A stretch of DNA of 64,000 nucleotides from assembly GCF_026151205.1 (NCBI RefSeq), contig NC_087083.1, forward strand, positions 14,444,944-14,508,943, given 5' to 3'. The notes under the pieces were generated by a model. It was not told the origin of the DNA. It searched no databases and saw only the letters and a program-made list of their open reading frames with translations. Each line of letters starts with the position of its first letter. Position 1 is the stretch's first letter. Below are positions 20,184 through 31,172 of the stretch, one piece after another. A program made the position numbers and the translations under genes. Origin of the DNA: Bolinopsis microptera. Taxonomy: Eukaryota > Ctenophora > Tentaculata > Lobata > Bolinopsidae.

Positions 20184-22863
20184 CGTTTTTCTTGTTAGCT
20201 GAAATAGCGCTGGCAGGTTTAACAGCGTCTTTCTTAGAGCCTTTCTTTAATGTGGAGCTTGTTCCTTTCATGTAACCTGGCGTGTTACCCATACTGAAAA
20301 TGTTACCCATGTTACCCATACTGAAAATGTAAAGGTTTAGCTGTCAATTAGCTGTCTGCTAATCGAGTTTATTTGGTATTGACATTCTGTTGAGACATTC
20401 TGAGACTTTAATGTGTTTCACTTCTAAAGAAGTACCGCAAGTCAAATATACTTAAGACAGTGAAAAGAGTGACTCACGTTACGTTCAGTTTACTGGTAAC
20501 GTTGAGTTTGTTTGTGTTAGAAAATGCAGATGTTTTGCTGGGAGCTTTAGTCTCTGATTTCGCAGCAGCATCTGGAATCAGTAAAATGTAAACTTTTGTA
20601 TGGTGTTGCTTCTTATGGTCGGTTCCAATACTAGAAGTTACTAGAATATAAACGAGAAAACCAAAGACGAAAAAGTAGCGGAATTTTTCATTCTCAAACA
20701 CTCATTTTTAAAACAATTAATGAAAAAGTTCAACAAAAATTACCAATTTTCTCCTTGAGAGTAGCAGAAGACTCGGTCACTCTAACCCCTGGGGCCCTTA
20801 AAACACCTTTCTTAGTGGTGCTGGTTACCATAGTTACACTACTTGTTACACAGACCGCTTCCTCCGCAAGCTTCTTACTGAGTGCTGTGCGCTCAATTGT
20901 GCTGCGTCGTAGTGAGGGCACTTGGTAGGTTGGGATACCTGACAAACATTCTGTGTCAGCCCGGCCCGGCTTTTAATAGCTAATACTCAAAATGTGTGCT
21001 TGATTTTTTACATACAAATGCAGAGTAACTCTGGCAACAAGTTCAAAATTGTAAAGAAAGCAGCAATTTAAAGGATTTTTACAAGCAATAAAGTCTTTGA
21101 AATTGATGTATCAAATTAATGGATGCTGATTTGAATTGTGACAGAAAGAAGTAAAGATTGACTATTGGGTGATAAAAAATAAAGCTGATTCAGAATTAGT
21201 TATTCTAATGTTGAAACGTACACGTGTGCAAACATAACAAATTGATATACAATCCGTGCTATCATTATAATATCAAGATAACAGTCTCTTTAGGATAGAG
21301 ATGCATCTCTTCTTATTCTGCTAAATCCTAGTTTAAGATTTTCATCTTTTTCGTAGTTAGGAATTATGATCAAGATGACTATACTTGTTAAATATAATCA
21401 CAATGCTACAGCATTTAAGTAAAGCTCATTACAATAAAAGGCAGCTTCAGAGTGCATCATGCAATATATTAAAGTCACTTTGTGACGGTACATTAGAACC
21501 AGACAGAAACAAAGTGTGAAGGGCCTGAATATATACATGCTCGTGAGCTGATTTTATAATTCATGTGACCTCTCATAAATCTGTACATAGCTACATTACA
21601 GCAGGGAGACTGTCACCTCTGTACATAGCTACATTACAGCAGGGAGACTGTCACCTCTGAAGCTACATTTCAGCAGGGAGACTGTCACCTCTGAAGCTAC
21701 ATTACAGCAGGGAGACTGTCACCTCTGAAGCTACATTTCAGCAGGGAGACTGTCACCTCTGAAGCTACATTACAGCAGGGAGACTGTCACCTCTGAAGCT
21801 ACATTACAGCAGGGAGACTGTCACCTCTGTACATAGCTACATTGCAGCAGGGAGACTGTCACCTCTGAAGCTACATTGCAGCAGGGAGACTGTCACCTCT
21901 GAAGCTACATTACAGCAGGGAGACTGTCACCTCTGAAGCTACATTGCAGCAGGGAGACTGTCACCTCTGAAGCTACATTACAGCAGGGAGACTGTCACCT
22001 CTGAAGCTACATTACAGCAGGGAGACTGTCACCTCTACATAGCTACATTACAGCAGGGAGACTGTCACCTCTACATAGCTACATTACAGCAGGGAGACTG
22101 TCACCTCTGAAGCGGACTCTATTGAGCCCTGAAGTGATGTTAGAAATGGGGTGAGTTGTGTCCTTTGTTGTGGGTGAGGAGTGAGGTGTCCCCACGTGAT
22201 GCCCATATAAGGAGTGAGGTGTCCCCACGTGATGCCCATATAAGGAGTGAGGTGTCGCGTCTGATATATCCTCTTCTTCCTCAACTAGTGGGTATTCACT
22301 GCTTAGATGCTTCAATCAAATGCAAAAAGGCAAGAGCTAAAGTAAAAGAGGGCATCTAGAAGTTCGAGCTTTTCCTTAATCAATCAAGGATTTGTTAATT
22401 AGAAGATAACCCAGAGGATAATTGTGGATTTCATTGTGTGCTGTAAATACCTTTCTTCTTTTTATCGTCAGGAATAGAGAAGGTGGCCTCGCACAACTTC
22501 TCATCATCAGTCAAAGTTAAGGGTGATCTCTTGAGTTTGTTGTTTCGTAGGACTGGGGTGCTAGCTGGGTCAGGTCTAGGACTCAGTATGGGGGATCCCA
22601 ACTTTACTTCTATATCCTCTGAAGAATTATAAGTTTACAAAGTCGGCTCTTATATCTTAACAGAGCAACTCTACAAGGAGTTTTCATAACCCTGACAGTG
22701 TGTTATTCAATACAAGAAAACATAGTTTACTGTATTTACCTTCTTCTAGCAGCTTTGTGTACAGTTTCTGGTAAATACTCCTAGTGGTGTTAGTCACCGG
22801 ACCGATCTGGTGGCCCTTGCTCGACAGTAGCCGCCTCAGCTCCTGGTCTGTTATGTTCTCCAT
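20184..22863 (-). CDS. LEM-domain protein N-terminus, probably the 5' part of the kinesin-14 gene
   Basis: Exons in transcript order: 22740-22863, 22451-22618, 22105-22260, 20744-20938, 20478-20571, 20184-20320; every border is AG/GT and every phase is compatible. The start ATG at 22863 lies 2 nt after a pyrimidine-rich acceptor. Residues 1-41 form a LEM domain (ITDQELRRLL then GPVTNTTRSIYQKL), the ~40-residue fold known from LAP2, emerin and MAN1 that binds the DNA-bridging protein BAF. The rest is low-complexity, Ser/Thr/Lys-rich, with a 12-residue duplication (THSLYGHHVG-like) in exon 3. No TM segment is present, unlike inner nuclear membrane LEM proteins. The last exon ends with a perfect GTAAGT donor in phase 1, matching the phase-1 acceptor of the kinesin exon at 6159-6239. 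Either this is one LEM-kinesin-14 gene or a separate gene whose terminal exon I missed. Confidence 0.75.
20293..20320 (-). other. duplicated 3' splice acceptor
   Basis: Two copies of TTTTCAG|TATGGGTAAC lie 27 nt apart at the start of exon 20184-20320. Both keep the frame, so either could be used, adding or removing nine residues. Confidence 0.75.
21581..22104. repeat. 34-bp minisatellite anchored on a LEM-gene donor
   Basis: About 15 copies of a 34-bp unit (gctacattacagcaggg plus agactgtcacctctgaa, some with gtacata inserted). On the minus strand each gives GCTTCAGAG|GTGACAGTC, the end of LEM exon 22105-22260 plus its donor. Confidence 0.97.
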
Positions 22864-22890
22864 GGCTAAAGCAGAGAAATGTTAATGTGT
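22864..22890 (-). promoter_or_regulatory. acceptor-like site directly before the LEM start codon
   Basis: On the minus strand, catttctctgctttag is followed by CC-ATG: a good pyrimidine tract and AG only 2 nt from the start codon. Confidence 0.6.
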
Positions 22891-24685
22891 TGTTCGTTAT
22901 TCCAGAAAAAACTCAGTGTTTAACGGAAATAGTGAGTCATCACGCGGGCTGTATAAAATAGAGTATCTATTCCTTTCGTCACCTAATAAAAGTTTGCGCG
23001 CGCATATTTGAAATGAGCGGGCTAGCGCGAAAAGAGAGATACTTTTTACAGCAAAATGTCGCTGGTCGTACGTATAATTGCTGCATGACATATTTTCTAG
23101 GTAAGTGTACCGAAACTGTAATTGAATCGAACCAAACAATAACTCCACATGGATAAAAACTATACAGCCCAAATACAGAATTCCACCCTTACATTAAGCT
23201 TATTGCCAATAAACCAGCAGCCTGATATAGAAGGTGTCAGGTAAAAGGTTAATCAATATTAACCCATTCTATCCATCTGATTGCAACTGCCCAAGAGCCC
23301 TTGAAAATGTTCCGTAACTTATCAGGATAGACTATAAGAGTAACCAGTAGTGCAGGGTACTAACAGTAATTTAGGACTCAAGAGTGTATCTGGGCCTTAA
23401 AAACATGCACAATCTGAACAAACAAACAAACTCCAATTTAACACGAACTCCCAAACTATCTGGGTTTGACTGTAGTCAGTAGTGTACTATAGTATGTAAG
23501 TACAGGTGTAGCCAGTCCACAACCTGGCTCCATAATATGAAACCCTTGTTTTAATTCTAAATGAAAACCTCGAGAACAGAAGAAAACGGATATGAAAATC
23601 AGACACTTTTTAAAAGAAATAAGGCAAAAAAAAGCTTTAAACTAATACAGAACTATGAATTAGTGGACTGAATTCAAGAAATCGAGAAAACAATTGAGCA
23701 GTCATAAAAACAGTTTGATAGATTTGTCAATCAATGCAAAAAACAAACAATATGACTGGGCTAACAATAAGCAATGTACGATGACACAGATATATTTATT
23801 GGAGGTACTACAGCCGAAGAGGAATTAATGTAACACACTCCTTAAATTCGTTAAAATTTAACAAGTACATGAATTTAAACAAGCTTAACATTATTGGAGT
23901 GTCAGTTGTAATATCTGCCCAGGGCTCAGCTGGTCAACTATTTGAAAGCACTTTATAAAGCACTGTATACTAATCCAGACAAATCCGTTTGAAAAATGAA
24001 TTTACCAACACACACGCGCACATGCACGTGCAATGATTGTTTTGACGTCATTTTTATCGGTTTTGTGGTATTATTACGTTACATGTTCAATGGGCTGTAT
24101 ACTCGGTTGTGACGGATATTTTTTATGTTATAAAAAATGACTACCAAAGAATACTATTAACTTCCTCCCTACCCTGCGATCACGGGCTTTCTAGTTAAAT
24201 GATAAGCTGATTATCAAAAAAAATGTAAATCATTATTAGCTCCAAAAGATTAGAGTTGCTTTATTATAAGGGAATTTGCCCAGCGAAATTCGGAATTTGG
24301 CTGCCAAATTAAAAAAGGCTTAAATCAAAATTACACTATTGAAAGCTGATTGAGTTCTCAATATTGAGCTGTTATTCGTGGAATGTGTAGTTTAGACCTA
24401 CTCTTCATATTTATTGGCTGAAATCTATAAAAATTGGTGCACCCAAATCGTGAACAGCAAAATTAATAGTAGTCCTAATTATGAGCAGTATTATAGCTAT
24501 AGGGCAAATTGCTTTAACAAGGGCCGGTAATGTACAACTACTTAAACAAGCTGCAATAACAACAGGAGTGAGATTGTATGTGCTTTGTTTGAGACTAAAC
24601 AATTACTAAATTCTCACGATTCTGCCAGTGCTATCAACACCGCCCAGTAACCAATGCTGTTTCAATGATGAATTATAATAAATAA
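22864..24685. other. 5' flank of the LEM gene; no gene recognised
   Basis: AT-rich single-copy sequence. The minus-strand acceptor-like tract directly upstream of the LEM start is at about 22864-22890. Short reading frames here have no recognisable motif. Confidence 0.5.
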
Positions 24686-24717
24686 ATGTTGACTGTAAAA
24701 TGTGCATCCCGAACTCT

Positions 24718-25335
24718 GGATCATAATCGTGATCATAGAGATCATAATCATGTGCACTACCCTAATCAGGATCATAATCGTGATCAAACTAATCATTTTC
24801 GTCGCCAGGATCAGGATCATAATCGTGATCAAACTGATCATTTCCGTCGCCAGGATCAGGATCATAATCTTGATCAAACTGATCATTTTCGTCGCCAGGA
24901 TCAGGATCATAATCTTGATCAAACTGATCATTTCCGTCGCCAGGATCAGGATCATAATCTTGATCAAACTGATCATTTTCGTCGCCAGGATCAGGATCAT
25001 AATCTTGATCAAACTGATCATTTCTGTCGCCAGGATCATGATCATAATCTTGATCAAGCTGATCATTTCCGTCGCCAGGATCAGGATCATAATCTTGATC
25101 AAACTGATCATTTCTGTCGCCAGGATCATGATCATAATCGTGATCAAACTGATCATTTTCGTCGCCAGGATCAGGATCATAATCTTGATCAAACTGATCA
25201 TTTCCGTCGCCAGGATCAGGATCATAATCTTGATCAAACTGATCATTTTCGTCGCCAGGATCAGGATCATAATCGTGATCAAACTGATCATAATCATGTG
25301 CATTACTCTCGTCAGGATCATAATCGTGATAAATT
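24718..25335. repeat. 45-bp GATC-rich minisatellite
   Basis: About 12 copies of a 45-bp unit containing gatcataatcttgatcaaac and cgtcgccaggatca, with about four GATC sites per unit. Both ends carry a shared gatcataatcatgtgca motif. Since 45 is a multiple of 3, three frames stay open for more than 210 codons on both strands. The plus frame would give a 15-residue DQDHNLDQTDHFRRQ repeat. No splice or start context supports translation. Confidence 0.95.
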
Positions 25336-25815
25336 AACAGATCAGTACAGCCTTATCAATTTCTCTTAAAGAAAATGTACCAAAGGCCGTTTGAGAACGA
25401 ACCAGCAACTGAAACTTTTTTGACTGGGTCAAATGCTTTAATGGCCTCCAAATCAGCATGAAAAAATAAAAAATTGGTCAAGGAATAGGAGTTTTAGAGC
25501 CCAAAATTTGGACCCCCAAGTGGTGTTAAAAACGCGAACTATATAGGTAATAATTATTTTATTCTTTTGAGTCTTGACACCACTTTAGGGTTATACGGGT
25601 TCCTGCTAGTTTAATTAATCTATGATTAATAAGTGGGGTTAAGATGCTACTAGTTTCCCTGATTGCCAACTCTCTCATGTCAAAAAGTACCTATATATCG
25701 TCAAAAGGATTTCAAAATGTACGACATACGTGACAGGTGTCTGGAGACAGTTTAGTCGACATAACAGTATTAATTATACGACTGTAATGGCCTTGTATTC
25801 TCGACCACCTGAGGT

Positions 25816-26124
25816 ATGGGCCCACAGGCTACCATGTTCCTTAAACGAGTAGCAACACTTCTGGCAGCCAAGACCAGCCAGGACAAAAGCCTCATTGTGG
25901 CAAGTCTAAGACGTCGTTTGCGGTTTGAGCTACTTAAGACAGTATTGATTGCAGTGAGAGGACACAGAGGACGGTATTATGAGAAAGCAATACCTGTTGA
26001 CGAACTGGACCTAAATCTCGCACACACCACCAACGATGAAGACAGGGGTGATGATGTTGATGATGAAGATGATGAAGTTGATGATGAGGCTGAAAATGTA
26101 GAGAAAGAGGTTTCAGAAGAGTGA
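25816..26124 (+). pseudogene. C-terminal fragment of the R2-like ORF
   Basis: About 102 residues from MGPQATMFLKR through an acidic tail. Collinear with 31,272-31,580 on the minus strand, with about five differences. It lies downstream of the endonuclease domain in the longer copy, so it has no catalytic part. Confidence 0.85.
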
Positions 26125-26176
26125 GCTGAAAAGAAGACAAGTTTCTATTCTAATTTATTGATTATTATATTTATTA

Positions 26177-27032
26177 TGAGTTTAGATTGAAATTGGCTAA
26201 TCTCCTCTGAATTGAATACAAATAACACACGTTATTGCCGACGTTTCGCCACCATGGCTTCTTCAAGGCGGAACAAAAACTTTGTTACATAGTGACCTGG
26301 TAAATATCCAAATTAATACATAAAACTCTGAGAAACATTAAAATAAAATGGGAAGATTCTAAGCGGTAGAAAATTTCAAAGCAAAAGATAGATGTTAGGC
26401 CAAAGAATCTAGAACTGTCCAATATTTGAGAGCTAGACCAACGTACACAAAACAGCAACAAAAATAGCTTCCTACTCCCTAAAATTTTCGGGGAAACTGA
26501 AAGGGTGCCACGTACATGTTGATGACATTTACATAATAGCCCATGTGGTCTTTTGCCACAAGTCTGCTTCAGGTGAGAGCTGAGTGTTTATTTTAGGAAG
26601 TAACTGCTTGATATACAGTGATTGCCAGATCATTCGGTCTGCATAATCCTTACATACTTTGAGGACTTCAAATTTAAATGGTTCAATAGGAATTTCTTTT
26701 ATTTCAGGGTGTGACATGAGATAATGTTTCCCCATGGCCGTCTTGTTATTTTTAAACAAGACTATCTTTTGCTTTGAAATTTTCTACCGCTTAGAATCTT
26801 CCCATTTTATTTTAATGTTTCTCAGAGTTTTATGTATTAATTTGGATATTTACCAGGTCACTATGTAACAAAGTTTTTGTTCCGCCTTGAAGAAGCCATG
26901 GTGGCGAAACGTCGGCAATAACGTGTGTTATTTGTATTCAATTCAGAGGAGATTAGACAATTTCAATCTAAACTCATAATGATAGACCCTCTGACAAGGG
27001 CAAAGCGTCATATATACGCTAGTAAACTCAAT
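26177..27032. mobile_element. Penelope-like element fragment with inverted arms
   Basis: Target duplication ATTATATTTATTA at 26164-26176 and 27033-27045. The ends are inverted copies of about 210 bp (26,180-26,390 against 26,758-26,970). Minus strand 26529-26759 encodes a GIY-YIG-region C-terminus (FKFEVLKVCKDYADRMIWQS then LPKINTQLS). Both arms carry CGAAACGTCGG next to TGAAGAAGCCATGGTGGC, a hammerhead-ribozyme-like arrangement typical of Penelope repeats. It sits inside the R2-like copy, so it is the younger insertion. Confidence 0.8.
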
Positions 27033-27115
27033 ATTATATTTATTACAATAAACATATAATATCCATTACTCCAGGAGTGATGACAGGATATACAAAAAAA
27101 AATTAATTATACGAC

Positions 27116-28032
27116 TTGAATGTTTTAGATCACATTTGTGCAGTAAAATTTAAAACCTCCTTATGCCATCAAGATGAAAAAGTTATCATGGATAGTGACT
27201 ATGCTGATGATCTGGCAGTGATGGACAGTACTGAAGAGGGGCTGCAGGAGTCCACTGATCTTATCGCTTATTACACTTCTTATGCTGGGTTAAAGATCAA
27301 CGCTAAAAAGACACAATGCATGGCGATCAGCAAGTGTGCGTCCCAGCGACCTTACACCGACAGAGACAGTATAAAGCTAACAGTGGAGGGAGAACCTGTT
27401 GAACAGGTCGGTAACTTTGTTTATCTTGGTGCCAACATCAGTGGGGATAGAACCATTGACCAAGATCTTGACATTAGGATCCAGCGTGCTAATGGTGCGT
27501 TCCATCAGCTTTGATAGATATGGAACAGTAGAACTATAAGAACGCCCACCAAAATCCGTATCTACAAGGCTGCTGTTATCACTATTCTGTTATATGGAGC
27601 TGAAGTGTGGAACACAACAAAGAAGCAGATGAAACGGTTTGAAGTCTTCCATCTGACCTCCCTGAGAAGAATCTTGAAGATAAAGTGGTTTTTCCATGTC
27701 TCCAATGAAGAAGTTCTCAGGCGTGCTGGAATTAAGTCTATTGAAACTTTCATCGGTTCGGCTAGACTAAGGTGGTACAGACACGTTGTCAGAATGCCAG
27801 AGACACGGTTTCCCAATTTTCTACTGGATTGGAAACCAAACTATGGAAAGAGACTGAGAGGACGACCCGCAAAGGCTGGATGGCCTGTGTACTTGAGGAT
27901 GCAGCTGACTTTACAGGTGTTGATAACATCAGCAGAGATGCAGTAAAACAGTTAGCTCTACAACGAGTGGAATGGAGGCACATGATACACCGTAGAAGAG
28001 ATGTGTGTGATGCAGGCCACTCCAACGACTAG
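27116..28032 (+). pseudogene. non-LTR reverse transcriptase fragment (RTE/BovB-like)
   Basis: Two blocks, 27116-27514 and 27605-27900. The first carries the RT active-site motif DYADDLAVM and GLKINAKKTQCMAIS, then VGNFVYLGANIS. The second has WNTTKKQMKRFEVFHLTSLRR and RLRWYRHVVRMPETRFP, the usual RT tail. An in-frame stop near 27,512 and frame changes after 27,880 show it is dead. It is the target into which the R2-like copy inserted or a neighbour of it. Confidence 0.85.
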
Positions 28033-28139
28033 GAGGAGACCTCTTCATGTAGCATGTAGCATGTATGCATGCCATCAACCGAGCCAATCTATACTGGGTG
28101 CCTCGATATACCGGCCTCTTCTTCTGCCTCACAATCAGA

Positions 28140-30040
28140 CTGAGTTGTACAAAAAATTTGATTTATTATTGCTCAAATCGCATTAAGTGGTTGATGTAAG
28201 AAAGTACTAAGCTGTATTCAATCACAATAAGACGCTCAATACTACTGGATGTAACAAGCTTATTATCGGATTTCTACTTATATTTATTATGATATCATTA
28301 TTCATTGTAATGGCAATAAAATTTAAATTTTGTTTTACTTAAATTTTGTTTTACTTAATACCCAGACTCGATACCCAGGTTTTTCAATAACTTGCACTTT
28401 TAGACAATTATTTAGTACAACATACACAAATAAATTCAGCAATGGTAATTGTCTTGAAACCATGCACTTTTCGTTTCCCCCGAAAGGCCCAGTGAAGAGA
28501 CTCCTAAGATGTACAATCAATTTGCTTAATCTATGAAATCTTTTAAAGCTCTTCTAAAAACTTTCCTATTTAGACTGCCCCGTAATGAACGTGTGAAAAT
28601 TTATCGAAAAAACTAGTCATATTTGGTGTAAGACCTTCAATTTTATAAATATAACCTCCTTGAATATTTCGAAATGGCCACAACCCCTTTAAATATTTTA
28701 CTTTCAATAATTCCGTCACATCTTACTAAACATTTCTAACAGTGTAATCGTAAAGGATCGATTAAACCAATTCAGTATTAACAAACTACGATAAACTATG
28801 GAGAAGATAAGAAGTATGTCACAAATTTTTTTAAATAATAAAATTATTCAAACAATATACACATAATAGAGCAATGACCCTATGTAAAATCAACCCTTTA
28901 AGAATTCAAAAAATTCCCTTAACAATCAAAAATTACCCTTGGCCTTGTGGCTCCAAGTTAAAATCTAGACTGTTCATATCAACAATGTTTTTTCTCGCAC
29001 CTCTGTCTCCACGGAGAGAAATCACTGTTGTGTATGTCACAAATAGAGCAGAAAAATAGAGGATAAAGGATATAATAAAAACGATAGGAAATAGAATGAA
29101 TGGGTACTCCACATTAATGAGAATACATGAAAACATAGTAAGTAATCAAATAACACATCAAAAAGATAACCAAATAGAGTGAAAAAGAGTTTTGAAATGC
29201 AACAATAACACTATTAGGGTATACTTGTGAGAATATGACAGTATTTGCTTTAGCGCTCGATTTTCATACTACGGTGTAAATTTTCGAAAATATGCGCGGC
29301 GCGCCTAAAATCTTGGTTCCATTTAAAATGAATTTTTGGTCAGAACTATTTTTAATATATATATAAATTAGTCGTTATTACAAGATATATGGAAAGAAAT
29401 TTCAAAATATAGCACCTAAGTACCAAAAATAAATTGCGCGCAAAAAAGCCTCAATTTGACCATCTTTTAGGATTTTTACTTAAAGAAAAATTAATAAATT
29501 TCTTTTATTTTTATACCATATTTTGCACATGCAGCTCTATTTCAGCTATCTTTGTGAAAATGTTGCTGATATACCAACAAAGTTAACTTGCTCAACATAT
29601 CAAAAAAACTTAGTCCAATCATCCCTTAATTGACGATGTCAATTCATCTCAGCTTGGCGCGGCACAATAGCGCATCTTGCCGATCTGTGAGAAGCCTCAA
29701 TGAGTGCGCGGCGCGGCACAGTAACGCATCGCGCTATAAATCATCCCAAAACCATGACTTTTTATCGATTCTACAATCAAAAATACGTCTTTTAACATTT
29801 AAGCATTAATATATAAAGTGTATTTAGGGTCCGTAGCCACTAGCGTATTGAGCAGAAAATGCCCGTAAGGACTTCTACTCAACTATTAAAATACCATCGC
29901 ACTATTTAAAATATATAATAAATATTCCCCGCACCAACATTAATTATTTTTTAAATACAATATTTAAAAAAATTTATTGATGATGTCAACCCTTCAATTT
30001 TTAAAATCGTTGGACTGCTTTTCGCATAGCAACGATCGTC
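28140..30040. other. gene-poor AT-rich stretch
   Basis: No convincing coding exon or RNA gene seen. It contains short gcgcggcg-type GC islands (29,290-29,730) in otherwise AT-rich DNA. Short reading frames have no motif. Confidence 0.5.
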
Positions 30041-30044
30041 GATT

Positions 30045-30350
30045 ATTTTGACCATTGTTAATGCATAATGGTCTGGCCCGGCGCGCGCTACTTCGTAGCA
30101 CTTGCCAACATTTCGAGAAGGAAGCGGCGCGCGCTACTTCGAAGAAATTTAGACGAGTAACATCCGTCAACGATCATCATATTTAGAAAAATTATCAAAC
30201 TTCTCAGTGGAATAAAAATTTATAAAACGCTTCTTTGCCACATAAGGTTGACGGATGTTACTAGTCTAAATTTTTTTCCTCGAAATATTGGCCCGATGCA
30301 GCAAGTGCTACAAAGTAGCGCTTGCCGGGCCAGACCATTAACAATGGTCA
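30045..30350. repeat. imperfect palindrome / foldback
   Basis: Left arm 30,048-30,168 (gaccattgttaatg, tggtctggcccggc, agtaacatccgtcaa) is the inverse of right arm 30,245-30,350 (ttgacggatgttact, gccgggccagacca, ttaacaatggtc). A spacer of about 75 bp separates them. It could be a foldback transposon; no target duplication identified. Confidence 0.75.
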
Positions 30351-30851
30351 ACACATAAGGATGAAACCAAAAATAATTGTTATGTTTCTCTTTATAACTG
30401 ACACAACTCGCTCCCTCAATCATTAATGCTTACTGAAACTTCATTAGAAATATTCCAAAAAAGCAATTGTTTGTAAAAAATAATTCATTTCCCTTGGCAC
30501 CTTAATCAGCTTGAATATTACATTTTCAACTCAACGGGCAGAAAGATTAATTTTAAATATTGATATGGTACAATTGATAGTATTTTATTTTTATGTAATA
30601 CTTTTTATATTCGCTGGATCGGTGTGGCATTGTGTGCGCTCAAGAGATAAGACCTGCTGGTTCTTAAGCAAGCATGTTAGGCTTATAAATTGAAGTTTAT
30701 AATATGATTTTGCATGTAACTATTATGATATTAATATCCAATAAAATGGGATTTTTATGCTACCTTCCAGAATTCCTTACTATGTATGCATTGGTTATTA
30801 TATTGAATATGCTATTTACCTAATAATCATATTATTAGTTCATTTACCACA

Positions 30852-31172
30852 TTGAACATTGAAACTCTCTTATTAGAAGAAGTGGTCTTTAACAGTGCTT
30901 TTAAATTTGAAGATCACGTGAGAAAGTGCATTGCTAAAGCTAATAGAACCATTGCCTGGCTTACAAGAAATATTATATTGTTCGCAGGCATGGGCTCCGA
31001 TGGCAAGGCATGGAAACTGGTCACTGATTCTTGAATTGGAAGGTGACCTCATGACCTACAGAGAGAGACTGGATAATTTGAAGCTCACAACCTTGTTAGG
31101 TGTATCTGCCTTATTTAGTCAGGATTTAACTTCCGTTTTTACTCCAGTCCAAGGCGAGATACACGATCTCTA
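30852..31172 (+). pseudogene. LINE reverse-transcriptase C-terminal remnant
   Basis: 30852-30980 encodes FKFEDHVRKCIAKANRTIAW, typical of the RT thumb region of CR1-like LINEs. After a frame change, RERLDNLKLTTLL follows. It abuts the 3' end of the R2-like element. Confidence 0.65.

Larger units (their letters stand above)
25784..27101 (+). mobile_element. 5'-truncated R2-like retroelement copy with poly(A) and 15-bp TSD
   Basis: Flanked by ATTAATTATACGACT at 25769-25783 and 27102-27116, and ends in a short A run. Its coding part (25816-26124, ending DDEAENVEKEVSEE) is nearly the same as the C-terminus of the longer minus-strand copy at 31.2-34.5 kb. The 3'UTR (tattctaatttattgat, ccattactccaggag) also matches. 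It is interrupted by a Penelope-like insertion at 26177-27032. Confidence 0.9.

Noticed and set aside
24662-25369. Three >210-aa ORFs over the GATC array
   Set aside because: Low-complexity periodic frames on both strands, no start context, no splice signals, no motif.
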